From Pseudomonas sp. 8Z (lineage in GTDB: Bacteria; Pseudomonadota; Gammaproteobacteria; Pseudomonadales; Pseudomonadaceae): DNA of 64,000 bases. The DNA is taken from NCBI RefSeq assembly GCF_902506535.1, contig NZ_LR733827.1, forward strand, positions 1,931,176-1,995,175, in the 5' to 3' direction. This document shows positions 33,394 to 40,462 of the stretch, piece after piece. The position numbers and the translations under genes are program-made. Under the pieces are notes generated by a model. The model did no database searches, was not told where the DNA came from, and saw nothing but the letters and a program-made list of their open reading frames with translations. Numbering within the stretch: the stretch's first letter is position 1; each line of letters starts with the position of its first letter.

Positions 33394-34812
33394 ATGCAGA
33401 CTTCGCTGCTGTGGTTCAAACAGGATCTTCGTCTCGATGACAACCCGGCCTTACAGGCTGGGCTCAAGAGCGAGTGCCTGCTGCCCCTGTATGTGCTCGA
33501 CCCCCGGACCTTACAGGTTGGGCCTCTAGGGCCCCGGCGGCAGGGCGTTCATCGTACGCGCCTGCTGTTGGAAAGCCTTACGGCGCTCGATGGCGCTTTG
33601 CGTCAGCGTGGTTCGCGTTTGCTGGTTGTGCTGGGCGAGCCAGAGCGGGTGATTGTGCAACTGGTCGAGCGTCTGGGCGTGCAGCAAGTGCTGACCCAGG
33701 CGGAGATCGCCCCCGAGGAACTGGCTCTGCAGGCCCGCGTGCGCGCCGCACTGGGGGCGGTCGTGCTGCGCGAATTTTCTGGCAATGGCCTGTTGCGTGA
33801 AGCAGAGCTGCCCTGCCCGCCTGAGGAACTGCCGCAAGTCTTCACGCGCTTTCGTGAACTCTGCGAACAGCGCCTGCTGATATTCCAGCCGCCTCCCGCT
33901 CCAGCCGCTCTACCGCCACTGCCCGAAGCCGCGCTCGACCTGCTGCAGCCCTTGCCGAGTCTGTCCCAGCTTGGCCTTGGCGAACCGCTCAATGTTGCCG
34001 CCAGTGCTTTTCCTTTCTCCGGTGGCGAGGCTGCGGCGTTGGCGCGTCTGCGTGATTATCTGTGGAACAGCCAGGGCGTGCGGCAGTACAAGGACACGCG
34101 CGACGGTCTGCTTGGTACGGAGTACTCATCCAAGTTCTCTCCCTGGTTGGCCAATGGTTCTCTCTCGGCGCGGCGCGTGATGGCGGAGCTGCGCCGCCAT
34201 GAGGCTCAGTACGGACGTAACGACTCGACTCAGTGGCTATGGGTTGAACTGCTTTGGCGCGACTTCTTCCGCTGGACACTGGTGCGCCATGGCAGTGCTT
34301 TGTTCAAGGCCGGCGGTTTGAAGGCCACGGCGCGAGCACCGCGTCACCTCGATGTGCGTTTCGAGCGCTGGTGCGCGGGGCGCACCGGCATGCCGTTCAT
34401 CGATGCCAATATGCGCGAGCTGGCCGCTACGGGTTTTATCTCCAATCGTGGGCGGCAGGTGGTTGCCAGCTATCTGGTGCATGACCTGCAACAGGACTGG
34501 CGCCATGGTGCTGCCTGGTTCGAGGAGCACCTGCTCGACTACGACCCGGCCAGCAACTGGGGTAACTGGGCCTACCTTGCCGGTGTGGGCAGCGATCCGC
34601 GGCAGAATCGTGTGTTCAACGTGCTGCGCCAGGCCCGTCAGTACGACCCCGATGCCAGCTATGTGAGCCTGTGGATGCCGGAATTGCATACGGTGCCGGT
34701 GCATTTGCGGCATACGCCGTTCCTGCTGCCAGCGCTGCAATTGGAGGCCATGCGTTACCCGCGTCTGGAGCAGATGCCGGAGACTTGGCGGCCCTACCTA
34801 CCAGCCGCTTAG
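33394..34812 (+). CDS. DASH-family cryptochrome/photolyase
   Basis: 472 aa flavoprotein. The N-terminal photolyase domain begins WFKQDLRLDDNPAL. The FAD domain shows YKDTRDGLLGTEYSSKFSPW, ELLWRDFFRW, FIDANMRELAATGFISNRGRQ and DYDPASNWGNW. The NRGRQ and SSKFSPW blocks separate Cry-DASH from class I CPD photolyases such as PhrB. DASH proteins repair CPDs in single-stranded DNA and bind MTHF as antenna. The stop overlaps the stop of the convergent diguanylate cyclase gene by 4 bp. Confidence 0.93.
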   Translation: MQTSLLWFKQDLRLDDNPALQAGLKSECLLPLYVLDPRTLQVGPLGPRRQGVHRTRLLLESLTALDGALRQRGSRLLVVLGEPERVIVQLVERLGVQQVLTQAEIAPEELALQARVRAALGAVVLREFSGNGLLREAELPCPPEELPQVFTRFRELCEQRLLIFQPPPAPAALPPLPEAALDLLQPLPSLSQLGLGEPLNVAASAFPFSGGEAAALARLRDYLWNSQGVRQYKDTRDGLLGTEYSSKFSPWLANGSLSARRVMAELRRHEAQYGRNDSTQWLWVELLWRDFFRWTLVRHGSALFKAGGLKATARAPRHLDVRFERWCAGRTGMPFIDANMRELAATGFISNRGRQVVASYLVHDLQQDWRHGAAWFEEHLLDYDPASNWGNWAYLAGVGSDPRQNRVFNVLRQARQYDPDASYVSLWMPELHTVPVHLRHTPFLLPALQLEAMRYPRLEQMPETWRPYLPAA

Positions 34813-36617
34813 CCCAACTCGATGCGATTGCGGCCCTCGCCCTTGGCGCGGTAGAGCGCCTGGTCGGCGCGCTCGAATACGCTATCGCTGCTCTCGTCGG
34901 CGCGAAACTCGGTGAGGCCGGCTGAGCAGGTGATCGTCAGCGGTTCGCCCTTGAAATGGAACGGGCAGGCCGCGACGGCGGCGCGCAGGGTTTGTAGCAA
35001 CTGCTGGCCGCCCTCCAGGGGGGTGGCGGGAATCAGCAGGACGAATTCCTCGCCGCCAAAGCGGGCCATGAAGTCGGTCTTGCGCAGGCGCTTCTGCAGT
35101 TCACCGGCGATGATCTTCAGCACGCGGTCGCCGGCCAGGTGGCCGTAGTTGTCGTTGACGCGCTTGAAGTGATCGATGTCCAGCACCGCCAGCAGCAGCT
35201 CGCCGCCGTAGCGTTGGCGCCGCGCCACTTCCAGTTCCAGACGCTCGCTCCAGGCTGCGCGATTGGGCAGGCCGGTCAGCGGGTCAAGTAGCGATTTCTG
35301 CCGTTGCTCCTCGATATGATCGCGGAACTGCTGGGCTTCCTGCTCCATCTCCGCCACGCGCTGGACCAGGCTCTGCAGGCGGCCAGCCACAGCCTCCTCC
35401 TGCTCATTGCGCTGCTGCTGATGCGTGGCGACTGTTTGCAGAAGAGCGTCCAGGCGTTGCTCCAGAGCGTTTTTGAGCGAGTCCAGATCGACTGCTTCCT
35501 GCACGCTGGTTTGCAGCTCGTTGACTTGCTCGCGCAGCTCCTGATCGAAGCTGCGGGCCTGTTCGAGCGAGCCGTTGTAGCCCTCGTGTGCCTCGTTGAG
35601 GGTGCCGATGAAGGTGGCTAGCCGCTCATTGAGCTGCTTGAGATAAACAGCAAACTCACGTTGGCTGTTACCGCTGACGGCGAGCACCAGTACCGACAGA
35701 TCATCAAGCACGGGCACCAATTCGTACCAGTTCAGTGGCCCTTGCAGGCGCTCCAGAAGCGCCTCGCCCTGTGGTTGATGACGCGGTGGCAGCTCCAGCT
35801 CGGCGATGAGTTTGCGCAGGCTTTCGGCGATATGCGGCGCAACTGAACTGTAGCCGGGCTCGTTGCTTGGCAGGGCGAATTTGGCATCGCCCTGCGGCAT
35901 CTCGATGGGGATTGGGTTGGTGCTCAGGGGCGTGAGTTCGGGCGCGCTCGGTTTATCCTCGCGAACCGGCTCGGGCTCAGGCGTAGCGTTGCTGGCAACA
36001 GGTGATGTGCTTTCATGTGCTGGTGCTGGTGCTGGTGCTGGTGCTGGTGCTGGTGCTGGTGCGCTGTCCTCATCGGGTGTTTCGGCGGGCGTATCACCAC
36101 GTTTGCCGAACAGGCGCTGCAGCAGGCCAGGCTGGTCTGGCTGGCCGTCACGCAGTTGTTCCAGTGTCTGCTTCTGCAATTGGCTGAGTTGATTCAGCAG
36201 CGCAGGCAGCTTGTAGCTGTGGCTGGTAGCGTCTGCCATCTGTCGGTTGAGCGACTTCAGTGCCTTGCTTACCTCGCGCGGGGGATCGAGTTTCTGTAAC
36301 TGGTCGATCAGTTGTTGCAGGGCGTTGAGTGCTTCAGTGGAGCGCTGCTGGCGGTGTTTCTCGGATTCCAGCACGGCCTTTTCCAGGCGCGGTATGAGGT
36401 TGCCGAGCGGTGCATCCATATCGTCGCGGCGCAGGATCTCGCGCATTTCCTTCATGCACCGATCCACGGCTTTGTCGGTGCCCTCCGCTGCCAGGCTGCT
36501 GCGTACCAAGCCGCGACGTAGCAAGTCGAGGCGTGCGTCCCAGCGCTTTTCGAGCCTTTCTTGTTGTTCGAGGCTGCTTAGGTACTTGTCTTTCCAGCGT
36601 TGCGTGTCGTCACTCAT
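34809..36617 (-). CDS. GGDEF diguanylate cyclase (PA5487/DgcH-like)
   Basis: 602 aa soluble protein. A helical N-terminal region is followed by an Ala-Pro repeat linker (about residues 187-200), a second helical/coiled-coil region (about 290-440), and a C-terminal GGDEF domain. GGEEF (residues 521-525) and the inhibitory I-site RKTD five residues ahead are intact, so it should make c-di-GMP with product feedback. ATG at 36617 is chosen; a long in-frame extension overlaps the upstream gene. Its start lies 4 nt after the EEP gene stop. In P. aeruginosa the same order PA5487-PA5490 is found. Confidence 0.92.
   Translation of the reverse strand: MSDDTQRWKDKYLSSLEQQERLEKRWDARLDLLRRGLVRSSLAAEGTDKAVDRCMKEMREILRRDDMDAPLGNLIPRLEKAVLESEKHRQQRSTEALNALQQLIDQLQKLDPPREVSKALKSLNRQMADATSHSYKLPALLNQLSQLQKQTLEQLRDGQPDQPGLLQRLFGKRGDTPAETPDEDSAPAPAPAPAPAPAPAHESTSPVASNATPEPEPVREDKPSAPELTPLSTNPIPIEMPQGDAKFALPSNEPGYSSVAPHIAESLRKLIAELELPPRHQPQGEALLERLQGPLNWYELVPVLDDLSVLVLAVSGNSQREFAVYLKQLNERLATFIGTLNEAHEGYNGSLEQARSFDQELREQVNELQTSVQEAVDLDSLKNALEQRLDALLQTVATHQQQRNEQEEAVAGRLQSLVQRVAEMEQEAQQFRDHIEEQRQKSLLDPLTGLPNRAAWSERLELEVARRQRYGGELLLAVLDIDHFKRVNDNYGHLAGDRVLKIIAGELQKRLRKTDFMARFGGEEFVLLIPATPLEGGQQLLQTLRAAVAACPFHFKGEPLTITCSAGLTEFRADESSDSVFERADQALYRAKGEGRNRIELG
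36019..36060 (+). repeat. Seven GCTGGT hexanucleotide repeats in the diguanylate cyclase gene
   Basis: A perfect 42-bp microsatellite. On the coding (minus) strand it specifies the alternating Ala-Pro linker of the cyclase. The 6-bp unit keeps frame if copies are gained or lost. Confidence 0.95.
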
Positions 36618-36621
36618 GAAC

Positions 36622-37491
36622 TCAGTCCTGCGGGGATGCTGCCAGCCTTTGGCCATTACTCTGAGAGTTTGGCAGGCGAATTTCCACTGCCACGGGTAAG
36701 TGGTCGGAAATTGGTTGTGCGAGGACATCGACGCGCCCCAGTTCCAGTGTCGGACTGAGCAGGATGTGATCGAGGCAGCGCTGTGGCCGCCAGCTAGGAA
36801 AGGTCGCCTGAGCCTGCGGTGCGAGCAGCTCAAGATCGCGCAGTGGGGAGTTTTCCAATAGATCCAGGGCGTGGGTGTTCATATCACCCATCAGCACCAG
36901 GTGGCGGTAGTCGCCGACGCGTTCACGGATGTAGGCGAGCTGGCGTGTGCGTGTTTTCGCACCGAGCGCCAGGTGCATCATCACCACCAACAAGGCTTGT
37001 TCGCCCTCGCCCAATTGCAGGAAGATCGCGCCGCGCCCCGGCGGGCCCGGCAGCGGGTGGTCTTGCAGTGCGTGTGGGCGCAAGCGGCTGAGCAGGCCGT
37101 TGCTGTGCTGGGCGAAACGCCCGAGATTGCGGTTGAGCTGCTGATACCAGTATGGAAATGCGCCCTGCTGGGCCAGGTACTCGACTTGATTGACGTAGCC
37201 TGAGCGGAGGCTGCCGCCATCTACTTCCTGCAGGGCGACAAGGTCGAAATTGGCAAGCAGATTGCCAATACGCTGCAGGTTGTCGGCGCGTCCTGCGTGG
37301 GGCAGCAGGTGCTGCCAACTGCGTGTCAGGTAGTGGTGATAGCGCTGAGTATTGATGCCGACCTGGACGTTGAAACTGAGTAAGCGCAACAGGCCGTCGG
37401 CTGGCCAATCACGCTCGTGTGACGTGCACTGCGGGTTGACCTGTGGGTTACACAGGCCAACCGCGCGAGTTTTTCGCCAGCGGCGCAGCAT
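36622..37491 (-). CDS. Endonuclease/exonuclease/phosphatase-family protein (PA5488-like)
   Basis: 289 aa metal-dependent EEP-fold hydrolase. It has LLSFNVQVG, LVALQEVDGG (catalytic Glu), a GDMNTH motif and SDHLPVAVEI with the C-terminal His. The substrate (nucleic acid or phospholipid) is not evident, and no signal peptide is seen. ATG at 37491 is used; a GTG three bases upstream is a possible alternative. It lies 19 nt after dsbA and is probably transcribed with it and the cyclase. Confidence 0.88.
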   Translation of the reverse strand: MLRRWRKTRAVGLCNPQVNPQCTSHERDWPADGLLRLLSFNVQVGINTQRYHHYLTRSWQHLLPHAGRADNLQRIGNLLANFDLVALQEVDGGSLRSGYVNQVEYLAQQGAFPYWYQQLNRNLGRFAQHSNGLLSRLRPHALQDHPLPGPPGRGAIFLQLGEGEQALLVVMMHLALGAKTRTRQLAYIRERVGDYRHLVLMGDMNTHALDLLENSPLRDLELLAPQAQATFPSWRPQRCLDHILLSPTLELGRVDVLAQPISDHLPVAVEIRLPNSQSNGQRLAASPQD

Positions 37492-37510
37492 CACGAGCGC
37501 CTACGGCCGA

Positions 37511-38137
37511 TCAGAGCGCCTCGCGCTCCTTGGCGATCAGGTAGTCGGCTACTTCCAGCGCTTGCTGCGGGCCACCGGACGAGCCGATGTCGAAGCGGTA
37601 CTTGCCGTCCACGATCATCACCGGTACGCCGCTGATCTGGTAGGCCATGGCGAGCTTCTTGGCTTTTTCCATTTGGCCTTTGACGGCGAAGGAGTTGAAG
37701 GTTTTGAGGAACGCTTCGCGATCCACGCCCTGAGTGGCGACGAAATCGGCGAATTCCTCGGCTGTACCCAGCTTCTTCTTCTCTTGGTGAATGGCGTTGA
37801 ACACGGCGTCATGCACCTTGTGCTCGACCTGCATCATGTCCAGGGTGATGAACGCCTGGCCATGGACGTTCCAGATGCCACCGAACAGCGCGGGGATACG
37901 GATGAAGTTGACGTCATCCGGCAATTGCTTGATCCAGGGATTAAGCGTCGACTCGAACTGATAACAGTGTGGGCAGCCATACCAGAACAGCTCGACCACT
38001 TCGATCTTGCCCGGTTTGGACACCGGAACGGGGCTGTTGAGTTCGACATACTGCTGGCCTGCGACTGGCTCGGCATGGGCAGTGAGGCCGAACAGGCTGC
38101 TGATCGCCAGAGCGGCGCCGAAAATCAGGTTACGCAT
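37511..38137 (-). CDS. dsbA: Thiol:disulfide interchange protein DsbA
   Basis: 208 aa periplasmic oxidase that forms disulfides in secreted proteins. Signal peptide MRNLIFGAALAISSLFGLTAHA; thioredoxin-like active site C55-PH-C58 (FWYGCPHCYQ) as in the DsbA family; the cis-Pro loop is in SGVPVMIVDGKYR. A terminator separates it from the cytochrome c4 gene upstream, so it has its own promoter in the 38138-38241 region. Confidence 0.97.
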   Translation of the reverse strand: MRNLIFGAALAISSLFGLTAHAEPVAGQQYVELNSPVPVSKPGKIEVVELFWYGCPHCYQFESTLNPWIKQLPDDVNFIRIPALFGGIWNVHGQAFITLDMMQVEHKVHDAVFNAIHQEKKKLGTAEEFADFVATQGVDREAFLKTFNSFAVKGQMEKAKKLAMAYQISGVPVMIVDGKYRFDIGSSGGPQQALEVADYLIAKEREAL

Positions 38138-38241
38138 GAAGTACTCCTTGGCTGGATATGCAATCGCCCTGATGGCGATTCGAAACTATGACTGACTGGC
38201 ATTGGGCCGGTTCCGCCCATTGTAGCCATGACAGGTATGAA

Positions 38242-38265
38242 AAAGGGTGGCCTTAGCCACCCTTT
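38242..38265 (-). terminator. Intrinsic terminator after cytochrome c4
   Basis: 10-bp stem AAAGGGTGGC / GCCACCCTTT with a 4-nt loop and a T-run on the minus-strand side. Confidence 0.9.
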
Positions 38266-38292
38266 GTCTTGCCATGTGTAACGGCTGTCTAT

Positions 38293-38898
38293 TCAGTGCA
38301 GGCCCTGAATGTAGCTGGAAACAGCTTCGATATCCTTGTTGCTCAGCTTGGCGGCGATGGAGCGCATGATCATCGCGTCGCCGTCATTGGTGCGGTTGCC
38401 TTCGCGGAAGTCGGTCAGTTGCTTGGCTACATACTGGGCATGCTGGCCGCCCAAATGGGGATAGCCGGCAGCGGCAATACCTGCGCCATTAGGCGAGTGG
38501 CAGCCGGTGCAGGCTGGCATGCCTTCTTCCAGTTTGCCGCCGCGGAACAGCGCTTCACCGCGCTCGACCAGCTTGGGATCGGCGGCGCCGACACTCATCT
38601 TCTGGCTGGCGAAATAAGCGGCGATATCCGCCATATCTTGATCGCTAAGGTTGCTCAGCAGGCCGGTCATTTCCACGACCTGACGCTCACCAGATTTGAT
38701 GTCGTGCAGTTGCTTGAGCAGGTAGCGTTCGCCTTGCCCGGCCAGTTTGGGGAAGTTGGGTGCGGGGCTGTTGCCATCGACACCATGACAGGCGCCACAG
38801 ACAGCGACCTTACCTTGGCCGGCTTGAGCATCACCGGCAGCCTGTGCCAATCCATTCAGGCACAGGGTCAACAGCAGACTCACGAATACTTTGTTCAT
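38293..38898 (-). CDS. Diheme cytochrome c4
   Basis: 201 aa periplasmic electron carrier. Signal peptide MNKVFVSLLLTLCLNGLAQA; two heme sites, C34-GA-C37-H38 and C130-TG-C133-H134, each in its own cytochrome domain. Typically it donates electrons to oxidases; PA5490 is the counterpart. It lies 50 nt downstream of the cytochrome c5 gene and is ended by the terminator at 38242. Confidence 0.95.
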   Translation of the reverse strand: MNKVFVSLLLTLCLNGLAQAAGDAQAGQGKVAVCGACHGVDGNSPAPNFPKLAGQGERYLLKQLHDIKSGERQVVEMTGLLSNLSDQDMADIAAYFASQKMSVGAADPKLVERGEALFRGGKLEEGMPACTGCHSPNGAGIAAAGYPHLGGQHAQYVAKQLTDFREGNRTNDGDAMIMRSIAAKLSNKDIEAVSSYIQGLH

Positions 38899-38948
38899 CA
38901 GCTAATCCAATTACGGCTAGAGAGATAGGGGTTATCGGCTGGGGTTAC

Positions 38949-39239
38949 TCATTCGCTCATCAATTTGATGACCGCCTGGTAATCCTCTGCCGTGCAGTCC
39001 ATGCATAGCCCGCGGGGCGGCATGGCATTCAAACCGTTGGTGACATTCAGCACCAGCGTGTCCATGCCTTTGGCCAGGCGAGGTTCCCATGCAGCTTTGT
39101 CACCTTTCTTCGGTGCCATGGGAAGCTGGCCGTTGTGGCAGACGCCACAGGCGCGGTCGAATACCGCTTGCGGATCTTGCGCGGCATGGCCGTTCAAGGA
39201 CAGCAAAGTAACGGCGGCCGCGAGCAGCATTTTCTTCAT
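38949..39239 (-). CDS. Cytochrome c5-family monoheme cytochrome
   Basis: 96 aa. Signal peptide MKKMLLAAAVTLLSLNGHAA; heme motif C31-GV-C34-H35; axial Met73 in NAMPPRG; C79 and C82 form the extra disulfide typical of c5. Co-directional with cytochrome c4 and probably in the same transcript. The start is fixed by the signal sequence, with GAGG upstream. Confidence 0.92.
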   Translation of the reverse strand: MKKMLLAAAVTLLSLNGHAAQDPQAVFDRACGVCHNGQLPMAPKKGDKAAWEPRLAKGMDTLVLNVTNGLNAMPPRGLCMDCTAEDYQAVIKLMSE

Positions 39240-39477
39240 CAGATCGACCTCATCAGGGTGGGAACATCCAGCCTCTATCGGGCAGTATGATGTGATTGTT
39301 CCCGGCGTTACGGTTCCTGCGGGTGGGACAAAGCGCACACAAAATCTGCGGCATTATATACTGGCCACTGTGAAACGGAAACGACGCCACCTGCCGCCCG
39401 CCCTAGCGCGCAGTAGGTGTGCGCAAATGTCGCAAGCCCCGAACCGTGCTGGATTCGGGCGTCCACCGGATATCCCA

Positions 39478-40125
39478 ATGCTCTCGAAGAACCCCATCAT
39501 CGGCCTGTGTCAGCAGGCTAGCTTCCTCATCAGTGCCGCCAAGGTCGATCAATGTCCCGATGACACTGGCCTGGAGGTAGCGTTTGCCGGGCGCTCCAAC
39601 GCCGGCAAGTCGAGCGCGCTCAACACCCTCACCCACGCCAGCCTGGCGCGCACCTCGAAAACGCCAGGGCGTACTCAACTGCTCAACTTCTTCCGCTTGG
39701 ATGACGAGCGCCGTCTGGTCGACCTGCCAGGCTACGGTTACGCCAAGGTGCCAATCCCGCTCAAGCAGCACTGGCAGAAGCACTTGGAGGCCTATTTGGG
39801 CTGCCGCGAGAGTCTGTGCGGCTTGGTGCTGATGATGGACATTCGCCATCCGCTGACCGAGTTCGACTGCATGATGCTCGACTGGTCGAAAGCCAGCGGT
39901 ATGCCGCTGCATATTCTGCTGACCAAGGCCGACAAACTGGCTTTTGGTGCGGCGAAGAATGCGCTGCTCAAGGTACGTCAGGAGATTGGCAAGCAGTGGG
40001 GCGATGGCATCAGCATCCAGCTATTCTCAGCCCCCAAACGTATGGGCATCGAAGAGGCGCAGACGGTGCTGGCTGGCTGGCTGGATCTGTTGCCGGAAGA
40101 AGACGAAGAAGCCCCAGAGGAATGA
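39478..40125 (+). CDS. engB: Ribosome biogenesis GTPase EngB (YihA/YsxC)
   Basis: 215 aa GTP-binding protein needed for 50S assembly. G-motifs are complete: GRSNAGKSS (G1), TPGRTQ (G2), DLPGYG (G3), TKAD (G4) and SAP (G5). The start MLSKNPIIGLCQ gives the usual length; the in-frame upstream sequence is not conserved-looking. Convergent with polA; ersA lies between them on the opposite strand. Confidence 0.97.
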   Translation: MLSKNPIIGLCQQASFLISAAKVDQCPDDTGLEVAFAGRSNAGKSSALNTLTHASLARTSKTPGRTQLLNFFRLDDERRLVDLPGYGYAKVPIPLKQHWQKHLEAYLGCRESLCGLVLMMDIRHPLTEFDCMMLDWSKASGMPLHILLTKADKLAFGAAKNALLKVRQEIGKQWGDGISIQLFSAPKRMGIEEAQTVLAGWLDLLPEEDEEAPEE

Positions 40126-40179
40126 GTCGCAGGGTTCCGGCCTGCACCCTCTCCCGCAAGCGGTAGAGGGTCATCAGAA

Positions 40180-40201
40180 TGCCGCAAGCGGCAGTTTTTT
40201 T
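40180..40201 (+). terminator. Intrinsic terminator after engB
   Basis: Stem TGCCG (40180-40184) with CGGCA (40189-40193) and a 4-nt loop, then G and seven T. A second hairpin (ACCCTCT...AGAGGGT) lies about 10 nt before it. Confidence 0.82.
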
Positions 40202-40205
40202 GGGC

Positions 40206-40335
40206 AAAAAAAACCCCGAGCTTCATATGGGGAGGGAGAAGTTCGGGGTTCAAGGTCTGAACCGCTAGGGCGGGGTTCAGATGTCTGCCAACACTTAACA
40301 CAACAAAGGAGCATTGAAGGGCTTAACGGCCATTC
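40206..40335 (-). ncRNA. ersA: ErsA small RNA (AlgU-dependent envelope-stress sRNA)
   Basis: About 130 nt, transcribed opposite to engB and in the same direction as polA, between the two genes. P. aeruginosa ErsA is in this position and is about 132 nt long. An AlgU-type promoter lies just upstream. The 3' end is a 13-bp terminator stem (40212-40224 with 40238-40250) with a C-rich loop (tccctcccc on the RNA strand), then a T-run of eight. ErsA is known to base-pair with algC mRNA; targets here are not tested. Confidence 0.85.
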
Positions 40336-40341
40336 ATGAGT

Positions 40342-40369
40342 TCTGACCGGGGCGCTTCGCGGAAAGTTC
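40342..40369 (-). promoter_or_regulatory. AlgU (sigma-22)-type promoter of ersA
   Basis: On the minus strand GAACTT (40369-40364) is followed by 17 nt and TCAGA (40346-40342). This fits the extracytoplasmic sigma consensus GAACTT-N16/17-TCtgA. The predicted start is about 7 nt downstream, near 40335. Confidence 0.8.
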
Positions 40370-40462
40370 AGGTTTTTTTAAAACCATTTGCCATAACCGC
40401 AGGCCTTCACTGCTCTTAAACCCATAAGCTAGAGCTGCCGTGGCCTAGCGCCGCGGAAAAGG

